Assembly: GCF_009907385.1 (NCBI RefSeq)
Contig: NZ_JAAATR010000042.1
Location: 293,498 to 357,497 of the forward strand
Direction: 5' to 3'
Source of the DNA: Atlantibacter hermannii
GTDB lineage: Bacteria > Pseudomonadota > Gammaproteobacteria > Enterobacterales > Enterobacteriaceae
Length of the DNA stretch: 64,000 bases
Positions 22,601 to 33,372 of the stretch are shown piece by piece (the stretch's first letter is position 1; each line of letters begins with the position of its first letter). The translations under genes were made by a program, and so were the position numbers. The notes below the pieces were generated by a model. That model saw nothing but the letters and a program-made list of their open reading frames with translations, ran no database searches and was not told the origin of the DNA.

Positions 22601-24016
22601 TTACTGCTGGCTTTCACGCCCGGCAATAAACGCCAGCGCTTTATTGATGCGCTCTACCGAGCGGGTCTTACCAATAGCGTGTACGGTAACGTCCAGGCCT
22701 GGCGACTGCCCTGCCCCGGTTACTGCCACACGCAGCGGCATACCCACTTTGCCCATGCCGACTTCCAGTTCATCTGCCGTTGCCTGAATGGCCTCATGCA
22801 CGTTTTCCGCCGTCCAGCTGGTGATAGCGGCTAATTTATCGCGCACCACTTCCAACGGCTGACGCGCCACCGGGCGCAGGTGTTTCTTCGCTGCGTCTGC
22901 GTCAAATTCCGCGAAGTCTTCATAGAAATAGCGGCAGGTTGCGGCCATCTCTTTCAGCGTTTTGCAGCGCTCGCCCAGCAGCGTGACCAGTGCCGCCAGC
23001 TCAGGCCCGTTGCGGGTATCGATATTTTCCTGCTCGATATGCCACTGTAAGTGAGTAGCCACGTACTCTGGAGCCAGGGTGTTGATGTAATGATGGTTCA
23101 GCCACTGCAGTTTTTCAGTGTTGAAAGCGCTGGCGGATTTGCTCACCGCATGCAGATCGAACAGTTTGATCATCTCTTCACGGCTGAAAATTTCCTGATC
23201 GCCGTGGGACCAGCCCAGACGTACCAGATAGTTCAGCAGCGCTTCCGGCAGATAGCCGTCATCGCGGTATTGCATTACGCTCACCGCACCGTGGCGTTTG
23301 GAGAGTTTTTTACCGTCGTCGCCGTTGATCATCGACACGTGAGCATAAAGCGGCACCGGCGCGTTCAGCGCTTTCAGGATGTTGATCTGGCGCGGCGTGT
23401 TGTTGATATGGTCTTCGCCACGGATGACGTGGGTGATTTCCATATCCCAGTCATCCACTACAACGCAGAAGTTGTAGGTCGGAGAACCGTCAGTACGGCG
23501 GATAATCAGATCGTCCAGCTCCTGGTTGCTGAATTCAATCGGGCCGCGGATTTGATCGTCAAAAATCACCGACCCTTCCTGCGGGTTGGCAAAACGCACC
23601 ACGCACGGCTCATCGTCGGCATGATGTTTATGACCGTGGCGGCAGCGCCCGTCGTAACGCGGCTTTTCGCCCTTTGCCATCTGCTCTTCACGCAATGCTT
23701 CAAGGCGTTCTCTGGAGCAATAGCATTTATACGCCGTGCCCGCTTCAAGCATCTCATCAATCACCGCGTTATAGCGATCGAAGCGCTTAGTCTGATAGTA
23801 CGGGCCCTCGTCCCACTGCAGGCTCAGCCAGTTCATACCGTCCATAATGGCTTCGATGGCTTCCGGCGTCGAACGCTCCAGATCGGTATCTTCAATGCGC
23901 AGGACAAATTCACCGCCAAGGTTGCGAGCAAAAAGCCAGGAATAAAGAGCAGTACGAGCGCCACCAACGTGCAGATAGCCGGTTGGGCTCGGTGCGAAGC
24001 GGGTTTTGATTTTCAT
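22601..24016 (-). CDS. gltX: Glutamyl-tRNA synthetase
   Basis: 471 residues, the E. coli length; charges tRNA-Glu. Class I signatures are present: the HIGH-type motif in [20 protein letters not shown] and the KMSKS-type motif [10 protein letters not shown]. The Cys/His-rich segment around CYCSRE and CRHGHKHH is the zinc-binding region of the bacterial enzyme. The minus-strand start at 24014-24016 matches the family. Divergent from the Val-Lys tRNA operon, as in E. coli. Confidence 0.96.
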   Translation of the reverse strand: MKIKTRFAPSPTGYLHVGGARTALYSWLFARNLGGEFVLRIEDTDLERSTPEAIEAIMDGMNWLSLQWDEGPYYQTKRFDRYNAVIDEMLEAGTAYKCYCSRERLEALREEQMAKGEKPRYDGRCRHGHKHHADDEPCVVRFANPQEGSVIFDDQIRGPIEFSNQELDDLIIRRTDGSPTYNFCVVVDDWDMEITHVIRGEDHINNTPRQINILKALNAPVPLYAHVSMINGDDGKKLSKRHGAVSVMQYRDDGYLPEALLNYLVRLGWSHGDQEIFSREEMIKLFDLHAVSKSASAFNTEKLQWLNHHYINTLAPEYVATHLQWHIEQENIDTRNGPELAALVTLLGERCKTLKEMAATCRYFYEDFAEFDADAAKKHLRPVARQPLEVVRDKLAAITSWTAENVHEAIQATADELEVGMGKVGMPLRVAVTGAGQSPGLDVTVHAIGKTRSVERINKALAFIAGRESQQ

Positions 24017-24230
24017 TAATTGGCCTTACGTTTGTAAAGGTGCCGGAAAACGGCAAATGCCTGGGAATGCTAAGTGGGCAATATTCTACCACCGTCGCCC
24101 GATTCCTCAATGTTGAACCCTGTTGTTCAGTGTGAAAGGGATAAACTGATGGCAAATCAAGCGCCAACGGGGAATAATCGATCGTATTGTCTAAATTTAA
24201 GACGAGCGATTAAAAACTTAAGAAAATGCG

Positions 24231-24258
24231 TTGACTCATTTTCAACTCTCCCTATAAT
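24231..24258 (+). promoter_or_regulatory. Promoter of the Val-Val-Lys tRNA operon
   Basis: TTGACT (24231-24236) and TATAAT (24253-24258) are separated by 16 bases and followed by a GC-rich discriminator (GCGACTCC), the pattern of stringently controlled stable-RNA promoters. The first tRNA starts 17 bases downstream. Confidence 0.85.
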
Positions 24259-24275
24259 GCGACTCCACACAGCGG

Positions 24276-24351
24276 GGGTGATTAGCTCAGTTGGTAGAGC
24301 ATCTCCTTTACACGGAGGGGGTCGGCGGTTCGAGCCCGTCATCACCCACCA
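24276..24351 (+). tRNA. tRNA-Val (anticodon TAC)
   Basis: 76 bases including CCA. Anticodon TAC is at 24309-24311; the D-arm, T-loop GGTTCGAGC and acceptor stem are intact. First gene of the operon, corresponding to E. coli valU. Confidence 0.96.
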
Positions 24352-24392
24352 TATCGAACAACGTATTGCGAAGTACCCGGTAGTACCGAAAT

Positions 24393-24467
24393 GGGTGATT
24401 AGCTCAGTTGGTAGAGCATCTCCTTTACCCGGAGGGGGTGGGGGTTTGGGCCCGTCATCACCCACCA
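24393..24467 (+). pseudogene. Degenerate tRNA-Val (anticodon TAC) copy
   Basis: 75 bases, otherwise identical to the first tRNA-Val but with changes bunched in the 3' half. Base 37 A is C, C48 is deleted, C51 is G (breaking a T-stem pair), and the T-loop reads TTTGGGC, so the nearly universal C56 and A58 are lost. The acceptor stem, D-arm and anticodon are unchanged. Either a decayed tRNA or a base-calling or assembly error in a repeated region. Confidence 0.7.
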
Positions 24468-24471
24468 TTTC

Positions 24472-24547
24472 GGGTCGTTAGCTCAGTTGGTAGAGCAGTT
24501 GACTTTTAATCAATTGGTCGCAGGTTCGAATCCTGCACGACCCACCA
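24472..24547 (+). tRNA. lysV: tRNA-Lys (anticodon TTT)
   Basis: 76 bases including CCA. Anticodon TTT at 24505-24507, normal T-loop GGTTCGAAT. Last tRNA of the operon; the accessory DNA starts directly downstream, so this is the likely historic insertion point. Confidence 0.96.
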
Positions 24548-24590
24548 ACATTCATTCCTGGGGTGTTTCAGGACATCCGGGGAAGTAAAG

Positions 24591-24626
24591 AAACCGTATT
24601 ACTGTCAAAGGTATACGGTTTTTTTT
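24591..24626 (+). terminator. Putative terminator of the tRNA operon
   Basis: AAACCGTAT and ATACGGTTT form a nine-pair stem with a loop of about 13 bases and an eight-base T run. Confidence 0.65.
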
Positions 24627-24680
24627 CGTCTGTATGTGTCTCTCCGAATGTTGGGGAAGCCAGCGCAAATGGGCCTGTCA

Positions 24681-24721
24681 ATGGGCCTACGCCGCTGACG
24701 GTGGAAATGTCGTAGGCCCAT
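24681..24721. repeat. Perfect inverted repeat beside the phage-like remnant
   Basis: ATGGGCCTACG (24681-24691) and CGTAGGCCCAT (24711-24721) are exact inverted copies with a 19-base loop. A partial third copy, ATGGGCCTGTC, lies at 24669-24679. It could be a terminator or an element end; its role is unknown. The rest of the gap from 24627 to 24745 shows no gene. Confidence 0.6.
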
Positions 24722-24745
24722 TTTCAGTTTTTGGCTAAAAAATAC

Positions 24746-24913
24746 TTAAGAAAACAGAATATTCAACCTTTCCCCTTTCGGCCAGTGGCGGTGCAGCGTG
24801 TTTGCCAGCCTGGCGGAGGCCAGCCCCGCCTCGCGGGAGAGCGCCACCAGCGAGGTGCCGCGTTTTCTCAGCGCGGCGATAATATCGGCAGGATGCCAGC
24901 CCGGTTGTATCAT
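24746..24913 (-). pseudogene. Shortened Ner/Nlp-type regulator
   Basis: 55 residues beginning MIQPGWHPADIIAALRKRGT, then SLVALSREAGLASARLANTL and HRHWPKGE, the helix-turn-helix of the phage Mu Ner / Nlp (SfsB) family. Family members continue for about 20-30 more residues after WPKGE with a conserved tail. Here the reading runs into RLNILFS and stops, so the 3' end is probably lost. The ATG overlaps the stop of the upstream gene (ATGA), indicating translational coupling. Confidence 0.7.
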
Positions 24914-25371
24914 GCCGTAATCTCATCAATCAGCTTTACGCCGTCAGCAGTGCGTACCCAGCGCGGAGCGTTGATTTCAGCAGCAAAGTATTCCACCAGT
25001 TCGGACAACAACCCGTTAAGCTGCTCTTCCGCCTCCGGTGGATACGTCCGGCACAGCAAAACCTGCGCCAGCGTCTGGCAGTAATCACAAAGCGTGTTTG
25101 CGTCGGGTGCAAAGCAGGGAAACGTCGCGGGCAGCGTGTCCACGGTCAGGCTGTCCATCAGGTGCGGCGGGATCGGATCGAGTAATCCCGGCCTCAGCAG
25201 CGCGAGCGCGCCAGCCAGCCGTCCGCAGAATGCCATGCGCAGCGCCGGATCATCGCACTCCGCCAGCGCGAGGGCGAGTTTGTCGCAGTGGGTGGCGAGG
25301 ACGGTGAAATCAGTGCCGGGCGCTGAAGGAAAAGGAAAGTAACGGTGGGTCAGAGTGAGGGTTGTAGCCAT
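24910..25371 (-). CDS. Uncharacterised 153-residue protein of the phage-like remnant
   Basis: I do not recognise this family. No signal peptide or membrane segment is evident. It is rich in Leu, Ala, Pro and Cys, with a helical middle part (KLALALAECDDPALRMAF, then LAGALALLRPGLL) and a C-terminal part with acidic helices. Its start at 25371 has a strong GGAGG site. It lies downstream of the C4/Icd-like region and is coupled by a 4-base overlap to the Ner-like gene, the setting of a satellite-phage immunity operon. Confidence 0.6.
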   Translation of the reverse strand: MATTLTLTHRYFPFPSAPGTDFTVLATHCDKLALALAECDDPALRMAFCGRLAGALALLRPGLLDPIPPHLMDSLTVDTLPATFPCFAPDANTLCDYCQTLAQVLLCRTYPPEAEEQLNGLLSELVEYFAAEINAPRWVRTADGVKLIDEITA

Positions 25372-25433
25372 AATGCAGCCTCCGGTGAGTGATGTTTATA
25401 ACCCCCACCGGAGAGGTCTGTACGGGTGGCGGA

Positions 25434-25619
25434 GCCGGACAAGGTTGACCTTACCGGCCTCATCGATGCCGGCACCCCATTGAGATGCAGCCGGACGCAC
25501 GACATAAAAAAGCGCAGACGCGCATTATGTCGTTGATGAAGTATTTCACGCGTTCAATCCCGATACCTGATTTTGCAGGTACATGTAAGCGATACCGCTA
25601 TCCCCTCTGCCGGACAAGG
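25434..25619. repeat. Direct repeat flanking the Icd-like ORF
   Basis: GCCGGACAAGG occurs at 25434-25444 and again at 25609-25619 in the same orientation, on each side of the small ORF. Confidence 0.6.
25460..25549 (-). CDS. Icd-like small ORF (phage division-inhibitor type leader)
   Basis: 29 residues from a GTG start, with a Cys-rich centre (CAFLCRASGCISMGCRHR). Short ORFs with this look accompany C4 antisense RNAs in P1/P4/P22-type immunity regions, where they are called icd or ash. The coding stretch contains a strong hairpin (CGACATAA...TTATGTCG, 25500-25532). Assignment rests on pattern memory and position only. Confidence 0.35.
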   Translation of the reverse strand: MKYFINDIMRVCAFLCRASGCISMGCRHR

Positions 25620-25630
25620 CATTCTGCAGA
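25556..25630 (-). ncRNA. Possible C4-type antisense RNA
   Basis: Just upstream of the Icd-like ORF on the same strand are two compact hairpins: TACCTG/CAGGTA (25564-25581) and AGCG/CGCT (25588-25599). This is the place and shape expected of a C4 immunity RNA. A covariance-model search would decide. Confidence 0.3.
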
Positions 25631-25637
25631 AATCAGC

Positions 25638-25937
25638 CTGATAAATATGCCCGCAATGCGTTAAATAAAATAATAATCAGTTTCGGTTATATTTAATTTT
25701 AATTATTGCCACACCTCCAATATCTTCATGATATATAAGATTTTCCTTATCAGGAAGTTCGATAAAAATAATCTCCGGCGCGATCCAGGTCATAAATTTC
25801 CATAATAAAAAGTTATCTAATGGACGCAGATCAACAGCATTACTCTTTTCCCTGTTTTCTGTATCACCTGTCCGGGCTGCCGTTATCTGCCTGCCCTGCC
25901 AGAAAACTCACGGAAGGATAAACCGGAGAAAACGGAC
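25638..25937. other. AT-rich gap upstream of rhs
   Basis: About 300 bases of markedly AT-rich DNA (for example 25660-25735) in an otherwise GC-rich chromosome, with no convincing gene. AT-rich leaders are common upstream of rhs genes and could be bound by H-NS; the rhs promoter must lie here. Confidence 0.5.
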
Positions 25938-28286
25938 ATGAGCGGAAAACCTGCGGCACGACAGGGCGATGCGACAGCGAAAGGCGGCCCGATAGTTCAG
26001 GGCTCGGCAGGGGTGAGAATTGGCGCGCCAACCGGTGTGGCGTGTTCGGTGTGTCCGGGCGGCATGACCACCGGCGAGCCGGTCAACCCCCTGCTCGGCG
26101 CGAAGGTGCTGCCCGGCGAGGTGGACGTGGCGCTGCCCGGGCCGCTGGCGTATATGGTCAGCCGTTCCTACAGCAGTTACTGCACAAAAACCCCCGCCCC
26201 GGTGGGCGTGTTCGGCCCCGGCTGGAAAACGCCCGCCGATATCCGCTTACAGCTACGCGACAGTGAACTCATCCTCAACGATAACGGCGGACGCAGTATC
26301 TATTTTGAGCTGCTGTCGCCGGGCGAAGTGGGACACAGCAGAACGGAAGGACTCTTCCTGGTGCGCGGCGGCGCGGCAGAACTGAACTTTCACCGGCTGG
26401 ATAAATTATGGGCCACGCTGCCGGAAGCCATCCGCTGCAACCCGCATCTTTACCTGGCCACGAACAGCCCGCAGGGGCCGTGGTGGCTGCTGGGCTGGCC
26501 GGAGCGGGTGCCGGAGGTGGATGAGGTATTGCCGCCCCCGCCGCCGCCATACCGGGTGCTGACCGGCCTGGCGGATATGTACGGGCGCGTGCTGGCGTTT
26601 CACCGCGAGGCATCCGGTGAACTGACGGGTGAAATTACCGCCGTAACCGATGGCGCAGGCAGACGTTTCCGGCTGGTGCTGACCACCCAGGCGCAGCGCG
26701 CAGAGGACGCCGCTGCGCACGCCTCTGCTCCCGCATTTCCCGCCACGCTCCCCCGCACGGACTACGGTGCGGATAACGGTATCCGGCTGGCGGCGGTGTG
26801 GCTGGACCACGACCCCGAATACCCGGAGGAACTGCCCGCCCTGCCGCTGGCGCGCTATGGGTATACCCCGCGCGGCGAGCTGGCGGCGGTATTCGACCGC
26901 AGCGGCACGCAGGTGCGCAGCTTTGCCTACGACCCGCAGCATCCGGGGCGGATGGTGGCCCACCGTTACGCGGGAAGGCCGAAGAGCCGCTATCGCTACA
27001 ACGGACAGGGCTATGTGACAGAGCAGGTCAACCCGGAAGGCTTAAGCTACCGCTTTGTCTGTGAGAAATCACAGGTCACCATCACCGACAGTCTGGGTCG
27101 CCGCGAGGTGTTGTACCTGGAAGGTGAAAACAGCCTGAAACGGGTGGTGAGACACGAGCAGGCAGACGGCACGGTTATCCACGATAAATACGATTACCAG
27201 GGCAGACTGACAGCGCACACGGATGCGGCAGGCCGGATAACAGAGTACCGCCGCGGCGTGGTGGACGGTCTGGTGACGGCGACCCTTACCCCGGACGGCA
27301 GGGAAACCCGTTTTGATTATGCTGACCAGCAGCTTTCCGCCGTTATCTTCCCGGACGGGCTGCGCATCAGCCGCAAATACGACGACACGGGGCGACTGAC
27401 GCAGGAAATATCCCGCAGCGGTGAAATCACGCAGTATTTTTATGACAATCCACACAGTGAACTGCCGGCCGCGCTGCTGGATGCGACGGGCAGCCGAAAA
27501 CAGATGCGCTGGAGCCGCTACGGCCAGTTGCTGGCGTTTACGGACTGCTCCGGCTATGAAACCCGCTATGAATATGACCGCTACGGACAGACAACCGCCA
27601 TTCACCGCGAGGAAGGGCTGAGCATTTACCTGCGTTACGACAGCCGCGGCAGGCTCACCGGTCGCCGGGATGCGCAGGGACGCGAAACGGAATATGAATA
27701 TAATGACGCGGGCGATTTGACCGCCGTGATTCACCCCGACGGCCGCCGCAGTACCACGGAATATGACGCGCGGGGCCGTGCGGTAAGCGTGACGGAGGGC
27801 GGGCTGACGCGCCGGGCTGAATACGACGCCGCCGGGCGCATCATTACCCTGGTCAACGAAAACGGCGCAACGACCACGCGGGAATACGACCCGCTGGACC
27901 GGCTGGTGCAGGAAACCGGTTTTGACGGCAGGACGGCGCGTTATCATTACGCTCTTACCGGCCTGCTGGCGCGCAGCGAGGACGCCGGTCTTATTACGCA
28001 GTGGCTGTATGACGAGGCCGACCGCCTGAAGCAGCGTACCGTGGGCGGCGAACCGGCGGAGCAGTGGCAGTATGATGAACGTGGCTGGCTGACGGGCATC
28101 AGTCACCTGAGCGAAGGCCGCCGGGTGGCGGTGCTTTACGGGTATGACAATAGCGCCACCAGTTGGCCCGCGCCAACCGCAGGACGCAGCGACCCCGCCG
28201 CGTTGGTGCAAAACAGCAGTTCGCATCCCAGAAGTTTGAACGTGCGGATCGCATCGGTCATGATGGTCATCCCGCGCCCTTCATAG
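25938..28286 (+). pseudogene. Truncated Rhs protein with N-terminal PAAR-like region
   Basis: The N-terminus (MSGKPAARQGDATAKGGPIV, then SVCPGG) is PAAR-like, followed by the Rhs start region PGPLAYMVSRSYSS and about a dozen YD repeats (YDDTGRLTQE, YDSRGRLTGR, YDAAGRIITL). Rhs sequence stops after LYGYDN near 28150, about 737 residues in. Full Rhs effectors have about 1,400, with a shell-closing PxxxxDPxGL motif and a toxin tip, all missing here. The last 45 or so residues are the antisense of xapA, so they are not a toxin. Such proteins are type VI secretion cargo; this copy should be inactive. No immunity gene follows. Confidence 0.85.
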
Positions 28287-28545
28287 AAATGGCCGCGGCC
28301 TTTCATACAGGCAACGTTTACCCCCGCCAGCTGGCCTAATACCAGTTCTCCGGCATGGCCCTGCACGCCGCTGACAGGGAAACCAGGCAGTTTCTGGTAC
28401 GAGATGGCAACTGCATCGACGATCTGGTCAGCCAACGCCCCCAGTCCAGAACCAAGAATGAACGCCACGCGGGGAGTAAAGTTGGGTTTATGGGCGCGAA
28501 TAATTTCAGCGCAGGCATCAGGGTGAGAAAACAGAGTCGCGGTCA
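28136..28545 (-). pseudogene. xapA: Truncated xanthosine phosphorylase xapA
   Basis: Reads from the ATG at 28545 (MTATLFSHPDACAEIIRAHK) through the purine nucleoside phosphorylase segments FTPRVAFILGSGLG, KGRGHFYEGRGM and CTNAAGSLRPAVGAGQLVAL. It breaks at about 28150, after roughly 130 of some 277 residues, and ends in LSYP from antisense rhs sequence. The C-terminal half, with the purine-site residues, is absent, so it should be inactive. xapB and xapR, downstream of it in E. coli, are also gone. Confidence 0.9.
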
Positions 28546-28663
28546 TAACGCTTCCTTCAGAGTAAAGTGTCTCTGAGTTATAACGACAGACCTGCGTTAT
28601 AAACCAATACACTTTGCCCGCCCCATCAATAGCGTTTCGGTATCAATTATCCCGGTGGGTCAT

Positions 28664-28690
28664 TCAAGTTTTGAAGCCGCAGGCCGATAA
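28664..28690 (+). promoter_or_regulatory. Sigma-28 (FliA) promoter of the FlxA-like gene
   Basis: TCAAGTTT (28664-28671), 11 bases, then GCCGATAA (28683-28690). The consensus is TAAAGTTT-N11-GCCGATAA, so 15 of 16 bases and the spacing agree. The ATG is 29 bases downstream of the -10. It predicts late-flagellar expression. Confidence 0.88.
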
Positions 28691-28719
28691 CGTCGTACAG
28701 GCAAGAAAAGGAGGACCGG

Positions 28720-29052
28720 ATGACAATCCTAACAACAACCACTGCAATACCCACCGGCGGCGGAAGTAGCGCCCCCCAGGGCAACAGCCTTGCAGCGCAA
28801 ATTACCCGTCTTACCCAACAAATCACTAAACTGACCCAACAGTTAAAGGATATTGTCAGCAGCAGCGGCAGCACCGAACAGAAACAAAAGCAGAAAGAGC
28901 TGATTCAGACACAGATAAAAATGCTGCAGGCTCAGCTGGCGCAGCTACAGCGCCAACAGGTAGAAGAAGCCCAGAAGAAGCAGGAAAATCAACGCAGTGC
29001 TGCGAGCGTTAATGCCCTGGCCAGCGATCGTCAAATAGATGTTTATGTTTGA
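28720..29052 (+). CDS. FlxA-like coiled-coil protein
   Basis: 110 residues, the same length as E. coli FlxA. A Ser/Thr/Gly-rich start ([16 protein letters not shown]) leads into a long Gln-rich coiled coil ([18 protein letters not shown], then [19 protein letters not shown]) and a short tail. Cytoplasmic, no signal peptide. The function of FlxA is not known, but its gene is a flagellar class 3 gene. The strong AAAGGAGG site and sigma-28 promoter support expression with motility. It occupies the place of yfeN in E. coli and overlaps yfeR tail to tail by 10 bases. Confidence 0.8.
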   Translation: MTILTTTTAIPTGGGSSAPQGNSLAAQITRLTQQITKLTQQLKDIVSSSGSTEQKQKQKELIQTQIKMLQAQLAQLQRQQVEEAQKKQENQRSAASVNALASDRQIDVYV

Positions 29053-29984
29053 TCGTCCGGCACGTTAAACAACGGATCGTGGATACGTGCCTGGGTCAGA
29101 AAATGGGCCTGTGCGCGTACCACCTCCCAAATGGCCTGTGCTGCCCCGGAAAGCGATCTTTTCTTACGCTGCACCAGCATTAATCGCCGTTCAATCACTG
29201 GCGTAAGCGACCTGACGACCAGATGGCACCCCTGCGGCAAAGGCAGAGCCAGTGCGGGCAATACGCTAATCCCTATCCCCGCCTCCACCATGGGAAACAG
29301 CGTGGCCGGATGGCCTATCTCCTGGACAATATTGGCGGCAATATTTTGCCGCCGGAGCGCCGCATCGATGAGCGGACGGCTGCCCGACGCATAGTCCTGC
29401 AACACCAGCGGTTGATCGTGCAGCGCCTGCCATGGGACATGTTGCTGCTGGCTAAAAGGGTGATCCTCGCGGCATAACAATAAAAACGGCTCCGACAATA
29501 CCGCTTCGCACTGCAAATCGCTGACCGGGCCGGGATCGATCACAATGCCAAAATCCACTTCTCCCTGGCGAATACTCTCCAGAACCCACTGCTGCGGCCT
29601 GTCATGCAGCACAAAATCGATCTCCGGATAATCGCGATTGCATTGCGCAATGCACTGGGGAATGAGATGGGCGGAAATAGTCTGGCTGGCCGCTACCCGC
29701 ACCGTGCCTGATAGCTGCTGCCCTACCCGCCCGGCATCGCGCAACGTGCTGTTCAGTTCATCCAGCTGTCGCTCCAGCCGCGCCGCCAGTTGATAGCCGG
29801 CCTCGGTCATAACCACTTCACGAGTCGTGCGATCCAGCAGTCTCACCCCACACTGGCGCTCCAGTTCTTTGACACTGTGGCTGATGGCCGATTGGCTTAA
29901 CCCAATGATGTCGCCCGCCCGGCTAAAACTTTTGGCCTGCGCGACGGTGACAAATATGCGCAACTGGCGCAATGAAACATTCAT
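29043..29984 (-). CDS. yfeR: LysR-family regulator YfeR
   Basis: 313 residues. The N-terminal winged helix-turn-helix ([20 protein letters not shown], then [18 protein letters not shown]) and C-terminal effector-binding domain (from about residue 90) are typical LTTRs. Divergent from yfeH with 86 bases between, the classic LysR layout, so yfeH is its likely target (YfeR of Salmonella responds to osmolarity). Start at 29984 fits the family. Confidence 0.9.
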   Translation of the reverse strand: MNVSLRQLRIFVTVAQAKSFSRAGDIIGLSQSAISHSVKELERQCGVRLLDRTTREVVMTEAGYQLAARLERQLDELNSTLRDAGRVGQQLSGTVRVAASQTISAHLIPQCIAQCNRDYPEIDFVLHDRPQQWVLESIRQGEVDFGIVIDPGPVSDLQCEAVLSEPFLLLCREDHPFSQQQHVPWQALHDQPLVLQDYASGSRPLIDAALRRQNIAANIVQEIGHPATLFPMVEAGIGISVLPALALPLPQGCHLVVRSLTPVIERRLMLVQRKKRSLSGAAQAIWEVVRAQAHFLTQARIHDPLFNVPDDQT

Positions 29985-30070
29985 ACATTTCCTTCATGAA
30001 TGGATGCAATAAATCAATTTTATTTCTCAAAATGAAAAACGCAAAATAACGCTTCGACTCAGGAGAGATT

Positions 30071-31069
30071 ATGAAACTTTTGCGTATCCTCGATCCGTTC
30101 ACCCTGACGCTGATTACTGTGGTATTACTGGCGTCGTTCTTCCCGGCTCGCGACGGGTTCGTTCCGTTTTTTGAAGGACTTACCACGGCGGCCATCGCCT
30201 TGCTCTTTTTTATGCACGGCGCCAAGCTGTCGCGTGAAGCAATCATCGCGGGCGGCAGCCACTGGCGGTTACATCTTTGGGTGATGTGCAGCACCTTCAT
30301 TCTCTTCCCGGTACTCGGCGTACTTTTCGCCTGGTGGGCACCGGTTAACGTCAGCCAGGAGCTGTATACCGGTTTCCTCTATCTGTGTATTTTGCCCGCG
30401 ACCGTACAGTCAGCCATCGCCTTTACCTCTCTGGCAGGCGGCAACGTTGCGGCTGCGGTCTGCTCCGCCTCGGCATCAAGTCTGCTGGGGATTTTCCTGT
30501 CGCCGCTGCTGGTTGGCCTGGTAATGAATATGCACGGCGCGGAAGGCAGTCTGGAGCAGGTCGGCAAGATTATGCTGCAACTGCTGCTCCCGTTCGTGCT
30601 GGGCCATTTGTCGCGCCCATGGATTGGCGGTTGGGTGGCGCGGCACAAAAAACTGATCTCGAACACCGACCAGACGTCTATTCTGCTGGTGGTGTATACC
30701 GCCTTCAGCGAAGCCGTGGTCAATGGCATCTGGCATCAGGTTGGTCTGGGTTCACTGGTGTTTATCGTGGTTGTCAGCCTGGTGCTGCTGGCGATTGTGA
30801 TTGGCGTGAACGTGCTGGTGGCGCGCAAATGCGGCTTCAGCAAAGCCGATGAGATCACCATTGTGTTCTGCGGCTCGAAGAAAAGCCTGGCGAACGGGAT
30901 ACCGATGGCCAATATCCTGTTCCCGACGTCGGTGATTGGCATGATGGTGCTGCCGCTGATGATTTTCCACCAGATCCAGCTGATGGTCTGCGCGGTGCTG
31001 GCGCGGCGGTATAAGCACCAGACGGAACAATTGCAGGCGCAGGAAAATGCCCGCGCCGCTAAAGTCTGA
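30071..31069 (+). CDS. yfeH: YfeH, bile acid:sodium symporter family membrane protein
   Basis: 332 residues with about nine or ten transmembrane helices; SBF-like (SLC10A7 type). Family segments: FFMHGAKLSREAIIAGGSHW, PATVQSAIAFTSLAGGN and FCGSKKSLANGIPMANILF. The natural substrate is unknown. The ATG at 30071 has an AGGAGA site. Probably regulated by YfeR from the divergent promoter. Confidence 0.9.
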   Translation: MKLLRILDPFTLTLITVVLLASFFPARDGFVPFFEGLTTAAIALLFFMHGAKLSREAIIAGGSHWRLHLWVMCSTFILFPVLGVLFAWWAPVNVSQELYTGFLYLCILPATVQSAIAFTSLAGGNVAAAVCSASASSLLGIFLSPLLVGLVMNMHGAEGSLEQVGKIMLQLLLPFVLGHLSRPWIGGWVARHKKLISNTDQTSILLVVYTAFSEAVVNGIWHQVGLGSLVFIVVVSLVLLAIVIGVNVLVARKCGFSKADEITIVFCGSKKSLANGIPMANILFPTSVIGMMVLPLMIFHQIQLMVCAVLARRYKHQTEQLQAQENARAAKV

Positions 31070-31071
31070 GG

Positions 31072-33358
<2,287 letters not shown>

Positions 33359-33372
33359 TCACCGCACGCAGG

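Noticed and set aside
24074..24481. Open reading frames on both strands across the tRNA operon
   Set aside because: They are made of tRNA sequence; the repeated ISSVGRASPL-type peptides come from the duplicated tRNA-Val.
25938..28150. Functional type VI effector
   Set aside because: The Rhs shell-closing region, autoproteolysis motif and tip are all missing, so delivery of a toxin is not expected.
28151..28286. C-terminal tail of the rhs reading as a toxin domain
   Set aside because: These residues are the antisense of conserved xapA codons; there is no toxin motif and no immunity gene.
24548..28545. Complete integrative island with a duplicated tRNA-Lys 3' end
   Set aside because: No second copy of the tRNA-Lys end is seen near 28150 or elsewhere in the window, and there is no integrase; only a remnant is supported.
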